52,278 nt of DNA, taken from Aquificaceae bacterium. GTDB taxonomy: Bacteria > Aquificota > Aquificia > Aquificales > Aquificaceae. The position numbers and the translations under genes are program-made. The notes below the pieces were generated by a model. The model saw nothing but the letters and a program-made list of their open reading frames with translations. It was not told the origin of the DNA and ran no database searches. Position 1 is the first letter of the stretch, and every line of letters begins with the position of its first letter. Positions 24,340 to 31,765 of the stretch are shown here, in pieces. The stretch is taken from NCBI GenBank assembly GCA_025056375.1, contig JANWWH010000004.1, forward strand, positions 1-52,278, in the 5' to 3' direction.

Positions 24340-24917
24340 GCCCTTAGGGTGTAGCTCTCAAGGATGAACCTAAAACCCTTAGGGTCTATGAGCTTTATAC
24401 CCACCTTATCCGCCCAGTTTCGAAGACCCTCGTCACCAGAAACGAGTATGCCATCCAGCTCGTAAGCCAAGAGGAGCACATCCAGGTCTTCTTTGCTGTC
24501 TATTATGCCAGCTCTAAGGGCTTCTCTGTATTTGTCTCTCAGCTTGTTGACGAGCTTACCCACATCCGCCTCCTGAAGCTTCCCTGCTTCCTTCGTATGT
24601 TCCTCCGCTATACGCAAACCCTTGTTTATCCTGTATCGCACCTCCTCTATAAACTCGTAAAGGAACTCTGCGGGCACCATAAGGTTGAACCTCCTCGGTG
24701 AGCGTATCCTTACCGCCATTTCGAACCTGGGCTTTAGACCGCCCAACTCCACCATCTTGTTTAACTCCTCATACACGGATGTGGGTATGTAAAACTGGGC
24801 TTTGCTATGAGAGGCAAGAGATATGAAGTTCTCTATGGCACCCATCTGGTCTCTTTCAAACTGGGTGTAAACGTCGGGGTTTGTAAACAGGCTCGTATCG
24901 AGCACGAATATGTCCAT
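24336..24917 (-). CDS. PIN-domain RNA ligase partner protein
   Basis: 193 aa. PIN-fold acidic residues are visible: VLDTSLF (Asp7), a mid-domain Glu in [11 protein letters not shown], and Asp residues in [34 protein letters not shown]. The protein matches what I know of the RNA ligase partner (MJ_0950) family, a PIN group encoded beside archaeal-type RNA ligases. PIN domains are usually Mg-dependent ribonucleases, so this could generate or trim ends for the ligase (inference). It is convergent with the ligase and is the last gene of the minus-strand run starting at iscU, 4 nt after aroE. Confidence 0.85.
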   Translation of the reverse strand: MDIFVLDTSLFTNPDVYTQFERDQMGAIENFISLASHSKAQFYIPTSVYEELNKMVELGGLKPRFEMAVRIRSPRRFNLMVPAEFLYEFIEEVRYRINKGLRIAEEHTKEAGKLQEADVGKLVNKLRDKYREALRAGIIDSKEDLDVLLLAYELDGILVSGDEGLRNWADKVGIKLIDPKGFRFILESYTLRA

Positions 24918-24921
24918 GCTC

Positions 24922-25737
24922 TTAATTATACAGATAGTCCAGAACCGCCTTCTTTACCACCCCGTAGGGCACTTCCAGACCTGTCCAGAGCCTGAAGCTC
25001 TCCATGCCCTGATACAGTAGCATGTCAAGACCGTCCTGAAAGGGACAGCCCTTTGCCTTTGCAAACCTCAAAAGGGGGGTCTCCTTGTATATGATATCCA
25101 TAACCCTGTGTTCTGGTAGGAGCAAGCTGTAGTCAAAAAGGGGCGGGTCATCTTCCTTAAGTCCCGAGGAGGTGGCGTTGACGATAAGCATCACATCCTT
25201 CAGAACCCTCTCCGGCTTTTCAACCACCTTACAGCCAAATTCTCCGCAGAGCTTTTCCGCCTTCTCCTTTGTCCTGTTCCACAGAAAAACCTCTGCCCCT
25301 TCTGTCTTTAGAGCGTAGAGCACAGCCCTTGAGGAACCGCCAGCACCCAGCAACAGGACCTTTATACCCTTTATTTGTGGAAGGAGCTTCTTTACAGCCT
25401 TCAAAAAGCCTATCCAGTCCGTGTTGTAGGCGTAAACTCCCTCTTTGCTAAACTTTAAGGTGTTGGCGGAGCCTATACTCTCCGCGTGCGGGTCAACAAA
25501 GTCTACGAGCGCGAGAGCCCTTTCCTTATGAGGCAGTGTTACGTTCACACCCCTCACGCCCAAAGATTTAAGACCTCTAAAGGCAGTCTCAAAATCCTCA
25601 GGCTTGACCTCAAAGGGCACATAAACTGCGTTCAGAGAAAAGTGCCTAAAGGCTTCGTTTTGGAAAACTGGCGAGAGAGAATGCCTTACAGGGTAGCCTA
25701 TTAGACCGTAGACCTCCGTTTTTCCATCAAGGTTCAT
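24922..25737 (-). CDS. aroE: Shikimate dehydrogenase
   Basis: 271 aa, standard length. It reduces 3-dehydroshikimate to shikimate with NADPH in aromatic amino-acid synthesis. Visible: the substrate-binding [16 protein letters not shown], the catalytic Lys in [11 protein letters not shown], the Asp of [11 protein letters not shown], the NADPH loop [16 protein letters not shown] and NRT, and the C-terminal [19 protein letters not shown]. The start ATG overlaps the nfu stop by 4 nt, so an otherwise unrelated metabolic gene is embedded in the sulfur-transfer operon. Confidence 0.95.
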   Translation of the reverse strand: MNLDGKTEVYGLIGYPVRHSLSPVFQNEAFRHFSLNAVYVPFEVKPEDFETAFRGLKSLGVRGVNVTLPHKERALALVDFVDPHAESIGSANTLKFSKEGVYAYNTDWIGFLKAVKKLLPQIKGIKVLLLGAGGSSRAVLYALKTEGAEVFLWNRTKEKAEKLCGEFGCKVVEKPERVLKDVMLIVNATSSGLKEDDPPLFDYSLLLPEHRVMDIIYKETPLLRFAKAKGCPFQDGLDMLLYQGMESFRLWTGLEVPYGVVKKAVLDYLYN

Positions 25738-25985
25738 CCCAGATGATATCTGGGTTGGAGTATCTCTACCTTCTTTACCCAGCTGAGGTTGCCTTTGATA
25801 GCCATGTCCACCACATTTTTAACGCTCACGTCCGCTATAGGACAGTCGGTGCAACCCCCTTCAAACTGAAGGTAAACCTCACCTTCCCTTATGTCCACTA
25901 CTTTAAGGTCTCCCTGGTGCTCCTTCAGGGCTGGTCTTATCCTCTCAAGTATCTCTTCTACCTCTCTGAATTCTCTTTCTTCCAT
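25734..25985 (-). CDS. Nfu-type Fe-S carrier (NifU C-terminal domain)
   Basis: 83 aa, a single NifU-C domain. The cluster-binding motif is GGCTDCPIADVSVKNVVDMAI (CxxC). It would receive a [4Fe-4S] cluster from the IscU scaffold encoded upstream in the same run and pass it to apo-proteins. I use the ATG at 25985 because GGAGG lies 8 nt upstream; the track's TTG at 25991 overlaps the previous stop. It overlaps aroE by 4 nt. Confidence 0.92.
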   Translation of the reverse strand: MEEREFREVEEILERIRPALKEHQGDLKVVDIREGEVYLQFEGGCTDCPIADVSVKNVVDMAIKGNLSWVKKVEILQPRYHLG

Positions 25986-25987
25986 AA

Positions 25988-26224
25988 TCAATCCTCCACC
26001 TGCCTGTATAAATCTTGTATTTCCTGCCAGAGATTTCCCTGAGCTTCATCATCCAAATCCATTAGCCTGCAAAAGCCTTTCAAAGTGAGCTTGTCCAAAA
26101 CTACGCTTTCAATATCCTCCTCTTCAATTATCCGATAACCATACCTTAAGAGCACCTCTTTGGATTGGGGCATAAGCTGTATAAGCTCCGAGAGCTTTGT
26201 ATCAAAGGTTATCCTTTCTCTCAT
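25988..26224 (-). CDS. DUF1858-like small domain protein without Cys
   Basis: 78 aa, acidic. The N-terminal part (ITFDTKLSELIQLMPQSKEVLLRYGYRIIEEEDIESVV) resembles the DUF1858 domain (a helix, then PxxxxVLxxYG) found near TusA-like and Fe-S proteins, but it lacks the C-x-x-C that the hybrid-cluster-associated form has after the Gly. Role unknown; perhaps a docking or regulatory partner. It overlaps tusA by 4 nt and is followed 2 nt later by nfu, so it is part of the sulfur-transfer operon. Confidence 0.6.
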   Translation of the reverse strand: MRERITFDTKLSELIQLMPQSKEVLLRYGYRIIEEEDIESVVLDKLTLKGFCRLMDLDDEAQGNLWQEIQDLYRQVED

Positions 26225-26472
26225 ACTTCCTTAACCTTCTTCACAAAAAGGTGATACTCGCCCTCTTCTTCGTAAAGCCCCAGAAATTCCTGACCTGTAG
26301 CCCTGCACCAGGCGGGTATGTCTTCCACTACCCCAGGGTCATCAGCCACAAGTTCAAGCACTTGACCTATAGCCATAGTTTTCATAACCTTTGCAGTCTC
26401 CGCTATGGGCACGGGGCAGAAGGTGCCCACCACATCGTGCACCACATCGGGCTTCAGGTTTTCAAGCTCCAT
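26221..26472 (-). CDS. TusA/SirA-family sulfur carrier protein
   Basis: 83 aa with the persulfide-carrying Cys in the family motif GTFCPVPIAETAKVMKTM (CPxP) and the strand VLELVADDPGVVEDIPAWCRATG. TusA-like proteins hand persulfide sulfur from a cysteine desulfurase or other donor to tRNA thiolation enzymes or to the sHdr/Dsr sulfur-oxidation machinery. The placement right after the PP-loop thiolation-like enzyme (11-nt overlap) favours tRNA thiolation, though sulfur-oxidation roles are common in Aquificae. Confidence 0.92.
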   Translation of the reverse strand: MELENLKPDVVHDVVGTFCPVPIAETAKVMKTMAIGQVLELVADDPGVVEDIPAWCRATGQEFLGLYEEEGEYHLFVKKVKEV

Positions 26473-27508
26473 CTTTTGCTCCCTGTCTTAGGTATATTTT
26501 ATAAGAATTTATCACTTCCTGAGCTGCGGGCTCCCCCCAGAAAACCCTCTCTTCCTCACCTGAGCAGAGCACCACCTCGCAGGGCTCATTTTTAGAGTAT
26601 CTGGCAACCAAGTCCGCAACCAGCTTAAACTCTCCCTCAGAGAGCTTGCCCTTTATGAGGGCAAAAGTTCCCTTATGGTCCCTTCTGTAAGCGTAAGCAT
26701 ACCTGCTTCTGAAACCCTGAAGAAACCTGACTTCGCCCTCATTTCTGGCTATTATGAGCTTTACGCCAGAGGGGAGCCTGAAATGCCTACCCACGGTAAA
26801 GAGCACAAGGTCTTCCCTGCTTATTGAACCTTCCACTTTTATGGCTTCTTTGAACCTGTAGGCATAGCTTTCGTCGGTCAGGTAACAGCAGCCACCCGCA
26901 GGCTGTTCGTATTCAAGCCCATATTTTTGGGCTAAGGCTATCTGTTTCTTTCTACCTCTTCCCCTTATGTCCAACAGTCTCTCTCTGTTAACCCACCTTA
27001 GCTTTTCGGGAAGGGTCTCGGGGAGGAGTTTTGCGGAGAGGGGTCTGAGCAGGTAACCCTCTAAGCCCGCCTGCCTTTCTATAAACATAAGCCTATCAAA
27101 GGTCTGACTCATGGGTCTTTGTCCCAACACTTCTCCAGTCACCACAAAGTGGTATCCCTCTTTTTCCTTTATCTCCCTTGCTTTACTTAACATCAATATC
27201 CTGCAGTCCACACAGGGGTTTATGTGCCTGCCGTAGCCGTGTCTGGGATTTAGTATCACATCAAAGTATTCCTGCGATATGTCTACTATATCCAAAGGAA
27301 CTTGAAGGTGGGCTGCTGCTCTTAAGGCGGGGTTCACATAATGAGACCCATCCTCCTTCTTTAGACCAAGACGCCTCTTGTGTTCGGTAATGCAGAAACC
27401 TGTGTAGAAGTGGAGGGCCTTCACCTCTATGCCCTGGTCCTGGAGCACCCGAACCGCCAGAGAACTATCCAGCCCTCCAGAAAAAAGAGCGACCGCCCTT
27501 ACTTTCAT
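26462..27508 (-). CDS. PP-loop ATPase, predicted tRNA thiouridylase-like
   Basis: 348 aa. An N-type ATP pyrophosphatase loop, LFSGGLDSSLAVRVL, opens the protein, as in MnmA, ThiI and other thiolating enzymes. Further conserved elements: HINPCVDCRILML (CxxC about 100-105), VVTGEVLGQRPMSQT, and PAGGCCYLTDESYAYRF with another Cys pair. These Cys could bind an Fe-S cluster or carry persulfide. The C-terminal part (about 240-348, GRHFRLPSGVKLIIARNEGEVRFL) resembles an NFACT-R/DUF814-like domain; I am less sure of that. Target tRNA position unknown. It overlaps iscU by 4 nt and tusA by 11 nt. Confidence 0.78.
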   Translation of the reverse strand: MKVRAVALFSGGLDSSLAVRVLQDQGIEVKALHFYTGFCITEHKRRLGLKKEDGSHYVNPALRAAAHLQVPLDIVDISQEYFDVILNPRHGYGRHINPCVDCRILMLSKAREIKEKEGYHFVVTGEVLGQRPMSQTFDRLMFIERQAGLEGYLLRPLSAKLLPETLPEKLRWVNRERLLDIRGRGRKKQIALAQKYGLEYEQPAGGCCYLTDESYAYRFKEAIKVEGSISREDLVLFTVGRHFRLPSGVKLIIARNEGEVRFLQGFRSRYAYAYRRDHKGTFALIKGKLSEGEFKLVADLVARYSKNEPCEVVLCSGEEERVFWGEPAAQEVINSYKIYLRQGAKDGA

Positions 27509-27966
27509 GTAGAAAGGAACTCAAACTCTCTGCTTTCCTCTTCTTCTTCCTCGTAACAGTCAGGTATACGGAGAGCCTCTTCCACTCTTCCTTGCTTGAG
27601 GAGGTAGTCCTTTATAGCCACGTGGAGGGTCTCAAGCCCCAAGTTAGTGCAGTGTATCTTCTGTGGTGGAAGACCCCCCAGCTCGTCAAATATATCCTTG
27701 TAGGTGAGGTTGAGCGCATAGTCTATGCTCTTGCCTTTTATCATCTCTGTCAGCTGGGAAGAAACCGCTATGGCGGAGCCACAACCGAAGGTTTTAAACC
27801 TTACATCCTCTATGATATCCCCTTCAGGGTTTACCTTGAGGGTAAAGAGCATGGCATCTCCACAGGCAGGGTTGCCACATTGACCTATGGCGTTTGCTTC
27901 CTCCAACACACCCACATTTCGCGGGTTCAGGAAGTGGTCAAGCACTTTCTCACTGTATTCAAACAT
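27505..27966 (-). CDS. iscU: IscU/NifU-N Fe-S cluster scaffold
   Basis: 153 aa. The three cluster Cys are in QCGNPACGDAM, FKTFGCGSAIA and KIHCTNLGLETLH, with the conserved Asp after the first. The N-terminus YSEKVLDHFLNPRNVG is canonical. A very acidic C-terminal tail (EEEEEESREFEF) is unusual. It assembles clusters from sulfur supplied by a cysteine desulfurase, which is not in this window. First gene of the iscU-PP-loop-tusA-DUF1858-nfu-aroE-PIN run; TAAGGAGGTG is a strong ribosome site. Confidence 0.94.
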   Translation of the reverse strand: MFEYSEKVLDHFLNPRNVGVLEEANAIGQCGNPACGDAMLFTLKVNPEGDIIEDVRFKTFGCGSAIAVSSQLTEMIKGKSIDYALNLTYKDIFDELGGLPPQKIHCTNLGLETLHVAIKDYLLKQGRVEEALRIPDCYEEEEEESREFEFLST

Positions 27967-28046
27967 CTTAACACCTCCTTAAACTTGTTAGGTTATAATA
28001 TGACGAATTGGTCGGCTTTTGCCATGACCTTTATCAAAGATATTTT

Positions 28047-28730
28047 CTACATAAATTCCTCTACCAGAGAAGGAAAGGTAAGGCTAAGTTTATGGTCATC
28101 CTCCAGCTCTACAAAGGTTTTTACCCTTACATGGTTCGTAAAGAGCCTTGAGTGTTCTATGGGCACAGTCCTGTCTTGCAAGCCGTGAAAGACGTATATC
28201 TCCTGAGGAACCTCCTGAGGAAAGAGCACCTTACCCTCGGAGATAATCTCGTAGCCCTTAGCGCTTATGTCGGTAGCAAAGTCTCTGCTTATGGTAAGCT
28301 CTAAACCTGTTTCACATTCGGTAAACCTGAGCTCTTCCTTACCTTCGAGCCACCTTCTGCATTTTTCTTCCCCAACTTCCTGCAATATGAGAGACAGGGT
28401 TGAATAGGAAGGCGCAAGTAGAAAGACTTTAGTCACCTTCTCAGGTCTGTAGAACTTCAGGTAATTGAGGGAAACATAACCACCGTGAGAACTGCCGGAA
28501 AGCCAGATTTCCTTGAACTTTTGAGAGAAGCCCTTCAAAAGGGCATCGAGCACATCAAGAACCCTCGTGGTATTGGTGCTCTGGTATTCCATGTCCATGG
28601 CAAATAGGGAAAATCGCCCCTTCATAGACCTTTCCCTCAGAACAGAGATTTTGCTCCCTTTTACGTTGCTGGCAAAACCGTGAAGGTGGATTAAAATAAG
28701 CTCAGGGTTGGTGGGCTCATAGATGAACAT
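28047..28730 (-). CDS. Alpha/beta-hydrolase (YqiA-like esterase)
   Basis: 227 aa. The oxyanion region is LIHLHGFASNVKGSK; the nucleophile elbow is WLSGSSHGGYVSLN (GxSxG); the acid is in FHGLQDRTVPIEHS and the catalytic His in ELEDDHKLS. The fold and HGFASN motif are like the UPF0227/YqiA small esterases; the natural substrate is unknown. The start codon is 7 nt after a TATAAT box, with no Shine-Dalgarno, and it overlaps the start codon region of the divergent gene by 8 nt. Confidence 0.82.
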   Translation of the reverse strand: MFIYEPTNPELILIHLHGFASNVKGSKISVLRERSMKGRFSLFAMDMEYQSTNTTRVLDVLDALLKGFSQKFKEIWLSGSSHGGYVSLNYLKFYRPEKVTKVFLLAPSYSTLSLILQEVGEEKCRRWLEGKEELRFTECETGLELTISRDFATDISAKGYEIISEGKVLFPQEVPQEIYVFHGLQDRTVPIEHSRLFTNHVRVKTFVELEDDHKLSLTFPSLVEEFM

Positions 28731-29298
28731 AAGAGAAATTATAGGGGAACTGGAAACAAGGAGGAAGATGTTTCATCTTATTGCCCTACTCCTCTGGCTT
28801 TTGCCCCTCTACCTTTTTCCCCTCTGGCTCGTTTTCCTTCTCTTTACCTTAGTCCTGCTCCTTAACTTCCTGACGCTTTTGAAGGTCGGAAACCACAGGC
28901 TGAGTTTTTACTACCGGCTCGTCTACGGGTTGGAAAGGGAAAGGAACTACTCAAGACCGGGCATACAAGCCCTGTGGGCAAACCTCGGTATTTTTATGAG
29001 CCTTTTGCTTTTTGGGAGAGAGCCTGCCATGGTGGCGGTTGTGGTGCTTGCGGTGGGAGACGCCTTTGCCAGCATAGTAGGCATAAACTACGGCAGGAGA
29101 AGGATAGGAGACAGAAGTCTTGAGGGAACCTCCGCCTTCTTTCTTTCTACCTTTTTCGTGCTCTTACCCTTTCTTGGCTTCTGGAAGGCTTTCCTTGTGT
29201 GTTTTTTCTCTGCACTGGTGGAACTTGCACCTCTGAAACTTGACGATAACTTCACAGTGCCCCTAACCGCAGGGCTGTTATATCATCTACTAACATGA
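28723..29298 (+). CDS. SEC59/dolichol-kinase-family CTP-dependent lipid kinase-like membrane protein
   Basis: 191 aa with about six hydrophobic segments. It opens with the family's E-x-x-R-K-x-x-H element (GELETRRKMFHLIALLLW) and has the CTP-binding stretch VLAVGDAFASIVGINYGRRRIGDRSLEGTSAFF, as in dolichol kinase, phytol kinase and related COG0170 proteins. It probably phosphorylates a prenol or salvages an isoprenoid alcohol. It heads an operon with murB and ddl (4-nt overlap with murB), so undecaprenol phosphorylation for cell-wall synthesis is an attractive inference. Confidence 0.82.
   Translation: MNIREIIGELETRRKMFHLIALLLWLLPLYLFPLWLVFLLFTLVLLLNFLTLLKVGNHRLSFYYRLVYGLERERNYSRPGIQALWANLGIFMSLLLFGREPAMVAVVVLAVGDAFASIVGINYGRRRIGDRSLEGTSAFFLSTFFVLLPFLGFWKAFLVCFFSALVELAPLKLDDNFTVPLTAGLLYHLLT
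28738..28743 (-). promoter_or_regulatory. -10 box for a probably leaderless esterase mRNA
   Basis: TATAAT on minus, exactly 7 nt before the esterase ATG. The box lies inside the coding region of the divergent polyprenol-kinase-like gene. No good -35 partner is visible. Confidence 0.45.
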
Positions 29299-30179
29299 AG
29301 TTTCTGAGCGGTATGCCTTTATCTTCCTTTACAACCTTGAGGGTGGGTGGGGTTGCCAAGCACTTTTGCAAACCCGCAGATAGAGATGAGCTGAGACGGG
29401 CTATGTTCTTTGCTATGGAAAAGGGTCTTGAGCTATTCCCCCTTGGCAGGGGTGCCAACACCGTATTTGGAAACTTTGAGGGTCTTGTCCTTAACACGCG
29501 AAGGCTTAGAGGTATGAAGGTCAAAAGGATGGGAAAAGCCCTTCTCGTGGAAGCCACAGCTGGAGAAAACCTCTCGGAGATTGTAAAGCTCTCTTTAGAG
29601 GCAAACCTTGAGGGTTTTTACAAGCTTGCAGGCTTTCCTGCCACCGTTGGGGGTGCGGTGGCTATGAACGCGGGGGCTTTTGGCTACGAGGTAAGCAGGC
29701 ATTTAACGCATGTGGAGTTTATGGACTGGGAGGGCAGGCTACACAGGGTAAAAGCCTGCGAGCTTGAGTTTTCCTACAGGTCCTCACCTTTTCCTGAGCT
29801 GGGAATAGTTGTTTCTGCGGTTTTTGAGATACCTTTCTTTCGGGGTGATATTAGAGAAGACTATCGGGCTATAGTAAGTAAAAGGAAAAAGACCCAGCCT
29901 ATAAACTTGCCTACCAGCGGTTCTACCTTTAAAAACCCACCGGGAGACTACGCAGGAAGGCTTCTGGAAAGGGTAGGCATGAAGGGTTACAGGTTAGGTG
30001 GTGTAGCCTTTTCTGAGCTACACGCCAACTTTCTGGTGAACTTAGGAGGGGGCACCTACGGGCAGGTGGTTAAAATAATAGAGGAAGCTAAAAAAAGAGT
30101 TTATCAAGAATTCGGCATAAGTCTTGAGGAGGAGGTAAGACTGGTTGAGGGTAGCGGTGCTTATGGGTGGAAAATCTGA
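29295..30179 (+). CDS. murB: UDP-N-acetylenolpyruvylglucosamine reductase
   Basis: 294 aa flavoenzyme that makes UDP-MurNAc. The FAD-binding stretch is YKLAGFPATVGGAVAMNAGAFG, with ELEFSYRSSPF, the catalytic-loop SGSTFKNPPGDYAGRLLERVGMKGYRLGGVAFSELHANFLVN and a C-terminal Glu region. The short form lacking the extra C-terminal insertion matches type II MurB. It overlaps ddl by 35 nt, an unusually long same-strand overlap. Confidence 0.95.
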   Translation: MKFLSGMPLSSFTTLRVGGVAKHFCKPADRDELRRAMFFAMEKGLELFPLGRGANTVFGNFEGLVLNTRRLRGMKVKRMGKALLVEATAGENLSEIVKLSLEANLEGFYKLAGFPATVGGAVAMNAGAFGYEVSRHLTHVEFMDWEGRLHRVKACELEFSYRSSPFPELGIVVSAVFEIPFFRGDIREDYRAIVSKRKKTQPINLPTSGSTFKNPPGDYAGRLLERVGMKGYRLGGVAFSELHANFLVNLGGGTYGQVVKIIEEAKKRVYQEFGISLEEEVRLVEGSGAYGWKI

Positions 30180-31017
30180 GGAGCGTGAGATATCTCTCAG
30201 GAGCGGGGAGGCGGTCTTGAGAGCGTTACTGAGCCTGGGACATGAGGCTGTAGCTTTGGACCTTACGGAGGACCTATGTCAGAGGCTTTTAGAGCTTAAG
30301 CCAGACAAAGTCTTTATAGCCCTTCATGGCACTTATGGAGAAGACGGTAGGGTTCAGGGGCTTTTGGACCTTCTCGGAATAGAATATGTGGGCTCTGGCG
30401 TCCTTGGCAGTAGTCTTGCCATGGACAAGGACCTTACCAAGAAGGTAGCTTCCTTTCATTGCATCCCCGTGCCGAGGTGGATGTGTTTGAGGTCTCCTAC
30501 GGAGGAGTTTGAGTGGAGCCTTTACCCTGCGGTAGTTAAACCTGCGGACCAAGGTTCAAGCGTAGGGCTATTTTTGGTAGAGGAAGAAAAAGACCTAAAG
30601 GAAGCGGTGGAGAGGTGCTTTAAAGTCAGCAAAAAGGTTATGGTGGAGGAATACATTAGGGGTAGAGATGTGACCGTGGGTATACTCAGAGATAGGGCTT
30701 TACCCCCCATAGAGATAAGACCTAAAAAGGGCATATACGACTACGAAAGCAAATACACGAGTGGGATGACCGATTACGTCTTTTTAGAGGAAGAGGGATT
30801 GGTTCAGAAGTTGCAAGAGCTTGCCCTTACCCTCCACAGAGCTCTTGAACTTAAAGACTTTTCAAGGGTGGACTTCCGCGTCTCGGGGGAAGATACCCCC
30901 TACCTCCTTGAGGTTAACACCATACCGGGTATGACAGAGCTGAGCCTCTTCCCAAAAGCCTGCAAGAGGGCAGGTATAGACTTCACAGAGATGGTAGAAA
31001 TCCTCCTATCTGGATGA
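30145..31017 (+). CDS. ddl: D-alanine-D-alanine ligase
   Basis: 290 aa ATP-grasp enzyme making the D-Ala-D-Ala end of the peptidoglycan stem. MRVAVLMGGKSEEREISLRSGEAV is the canonical N-terminus, which fixes the TTG at 30145 as start; GAGGAGG lies 9 nt upstream within murB. Further: ALHGTYGEDGRVQGLLDLLGIEYVGSG, VVKPADQGSSVGL, and VDFRVSGEDTPYLLEVNTIPGM with metal-binding Glu and Asn. Completes a cell-wall module with murB. Confidence 0.95.
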   Translation: MRVAVLMGGKSEEREISLRSGEAVLRALLSLGHEAVALDLTEDLCQRLLELKPDKVFIALHGTYGEDGRVQGLLDLLGIEYVGSGVLGSSLAMDKDLTKKVASFHCIPVPRWMCLRSPTEEFEWSLYPAVVKPADQGSSVGLFLVEEEKDLKEAVERCFKVSKKVMVEEYIRGRDVTVGILRDRALPPIEIRPKKGIYDYESKYTSGMTDYVFLEEEGLVQKLQELALTLHRALELKDFSRVDFRVSGEDTPYLLEVNTIPGMTELSLFPKACKRAGIDFTEMVEILLSG

Positions 31018-31157
31018 ACCTTAACTTAGACTTTGACCTCACTCGTTTGAGATTTTTCCTACCAAAAGAGAGCCTCTCCTTTGCAGTAAGGCTAAACCGC
31101 AACCATAGGTTATCCAACCTTGACCTTACCCTTGGAGGGGCTTATATTACCTCATAA
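31014..31157 (+). CDS. Small ORF overlapping the ddl stop, unknown
   Basis: 47 aa (MNLNLDFDLTRLRFFLPKES..., ending GGAYITS), too short for the ORF track. The ATG overlaps the ddl stop by 4 nt, the same coupling used between most genes here, which is the main argument that it is translated. No domain recognised, no signal or membrane helix; alternating polar and hydrophobic residues suggest a beta-rich piece. It could also be the truncated start of a lost gene: division genes often follow ddl elsewhere. Confidence 0.35.
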   Translation: MNLNLDFDLTRLRFFLPKESLSFAVRLNRNHRLSNLDLTLGGAYITS

Positions 31158-31168
31158 GGGGTGTTGCC

Positions 31169-31258
31169 ATGAAAAGGGTCCTCATTATAGCCGATTGCGT
31201 CTTTGAAGCGCTAATTCAGGATGTGAACCCTGAGGACTTTAGACTTTTGAGGATTTAA
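31169..31258 (+). CDS. Tiny ORF between ddl and the molybdoenzyme genes
   Basis: 29 aa (MKRVLIIADCVFEALIQDVN...), with AAGGGGTG 6 nt upstream of the ATG. Not recognised. The good ribosome site makes translation possible, but length is too small for certainty; it may be a leader peptide or a gene remnant. The rest of 31018-31303 holds no other candidate. Confidence 0.25.
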   Translation: MKRVLIIADCVFEALIQDVNPEDFRLLRI

Positions 31259-31303
31259 AGCGCAGATGTATGCTTGTGCGTTAATTTTTGGAGGTGGGCT
31301 TCC

Positions 31304-31765
31304 ATGCTGAAGGACTTTTCTCTTAGGATAAACGGAAGAACCTACAAAGTCACTGCCTTCGAGGAGGAGCCCCTTCTTTGGGTGATAAGGGAGAGGCTCA
31401 GGCTAACAGGCACGAAGTTTGGATGTGGCATGGGCATTTGTGGTGCCTGCACCGTGCTTTTGGAGGGTAAGGCTGTAAGGTCCTGCCTCCTAACGGTTAG
31501 AGATGCGGTGGATAAGCCCATAGTAACCATTGAGGGTGTGCCCTCAAACCATCCATTGAAGAGGGCTTGGATAGAACATCAAGTTCCCCAGTGTGGCTAT
31601 TGTCAGCCCGGTCAACTGATGGAAGCCTACGCCCTTCTTCTTGAAAACCCAAGACCTACAAGACAGCAGATAATAGAAAGACTTTCTTCTCACCTCTGCA
31701 GATGTGGAACCTACGGCAGGATACTTATGGCGGTGGAAGCCGCCTCGCGAGGAGGAAAAACATGA
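31304..31765 (+). CDS. [2Fe-2S] subunit of a molybdenum hydroxylase (IorA-like)
   Basis: 153 aa. Two [2Fe-2S] clusters: a plant-ferredoxin-type set GCGMGICGACTVLLEG...C and a second helical set CGYCQPGQLM and HLCRCGTYGR. This is the electron-transfer subunit of xanthine-oxidase-family enzymes, closest to isoquinoline 1-oxidoreductase/aldehyde oxidase small subunits. The true start is ATG 31304 (GGAGGTG 10 nt upstream), not the track's 31274. Its stop overlaps the large-subunit ATG by 4 nt. Confidence 0.93.
   Translation: MLKDFSLRINGRTYKVTAFEEEPLLWVIRERLRLTGTKFGCGMGICGACTVLLEGKAVRSCLLTVRDAVDKPIVTIEGVPSNHPLKRAWIEHQVPQCGYCQPGQLMEAYALLLENPRPTRQQIIERLSSHLCRCGTYGRILMAVEAASRGGKT

Noticed and set aside
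27990-28015. CCGACCA...GTCATATTATAA upstream of iscU, resembling the TetR operator half and -10 region
   Set aside because: Only the first seven bases match the efflux operator well and the inverted repeat has a different spacing; likely chance, though a motif search could revisit it.
31252-31290. CGCA ... TGCG short hairpin followed by TTAATTTTT before the molybdoenzyme genes
   Set aside because: Stem of only 4-5 pairs with a 12-nt loop; not enough to call a terminator or attenuator.
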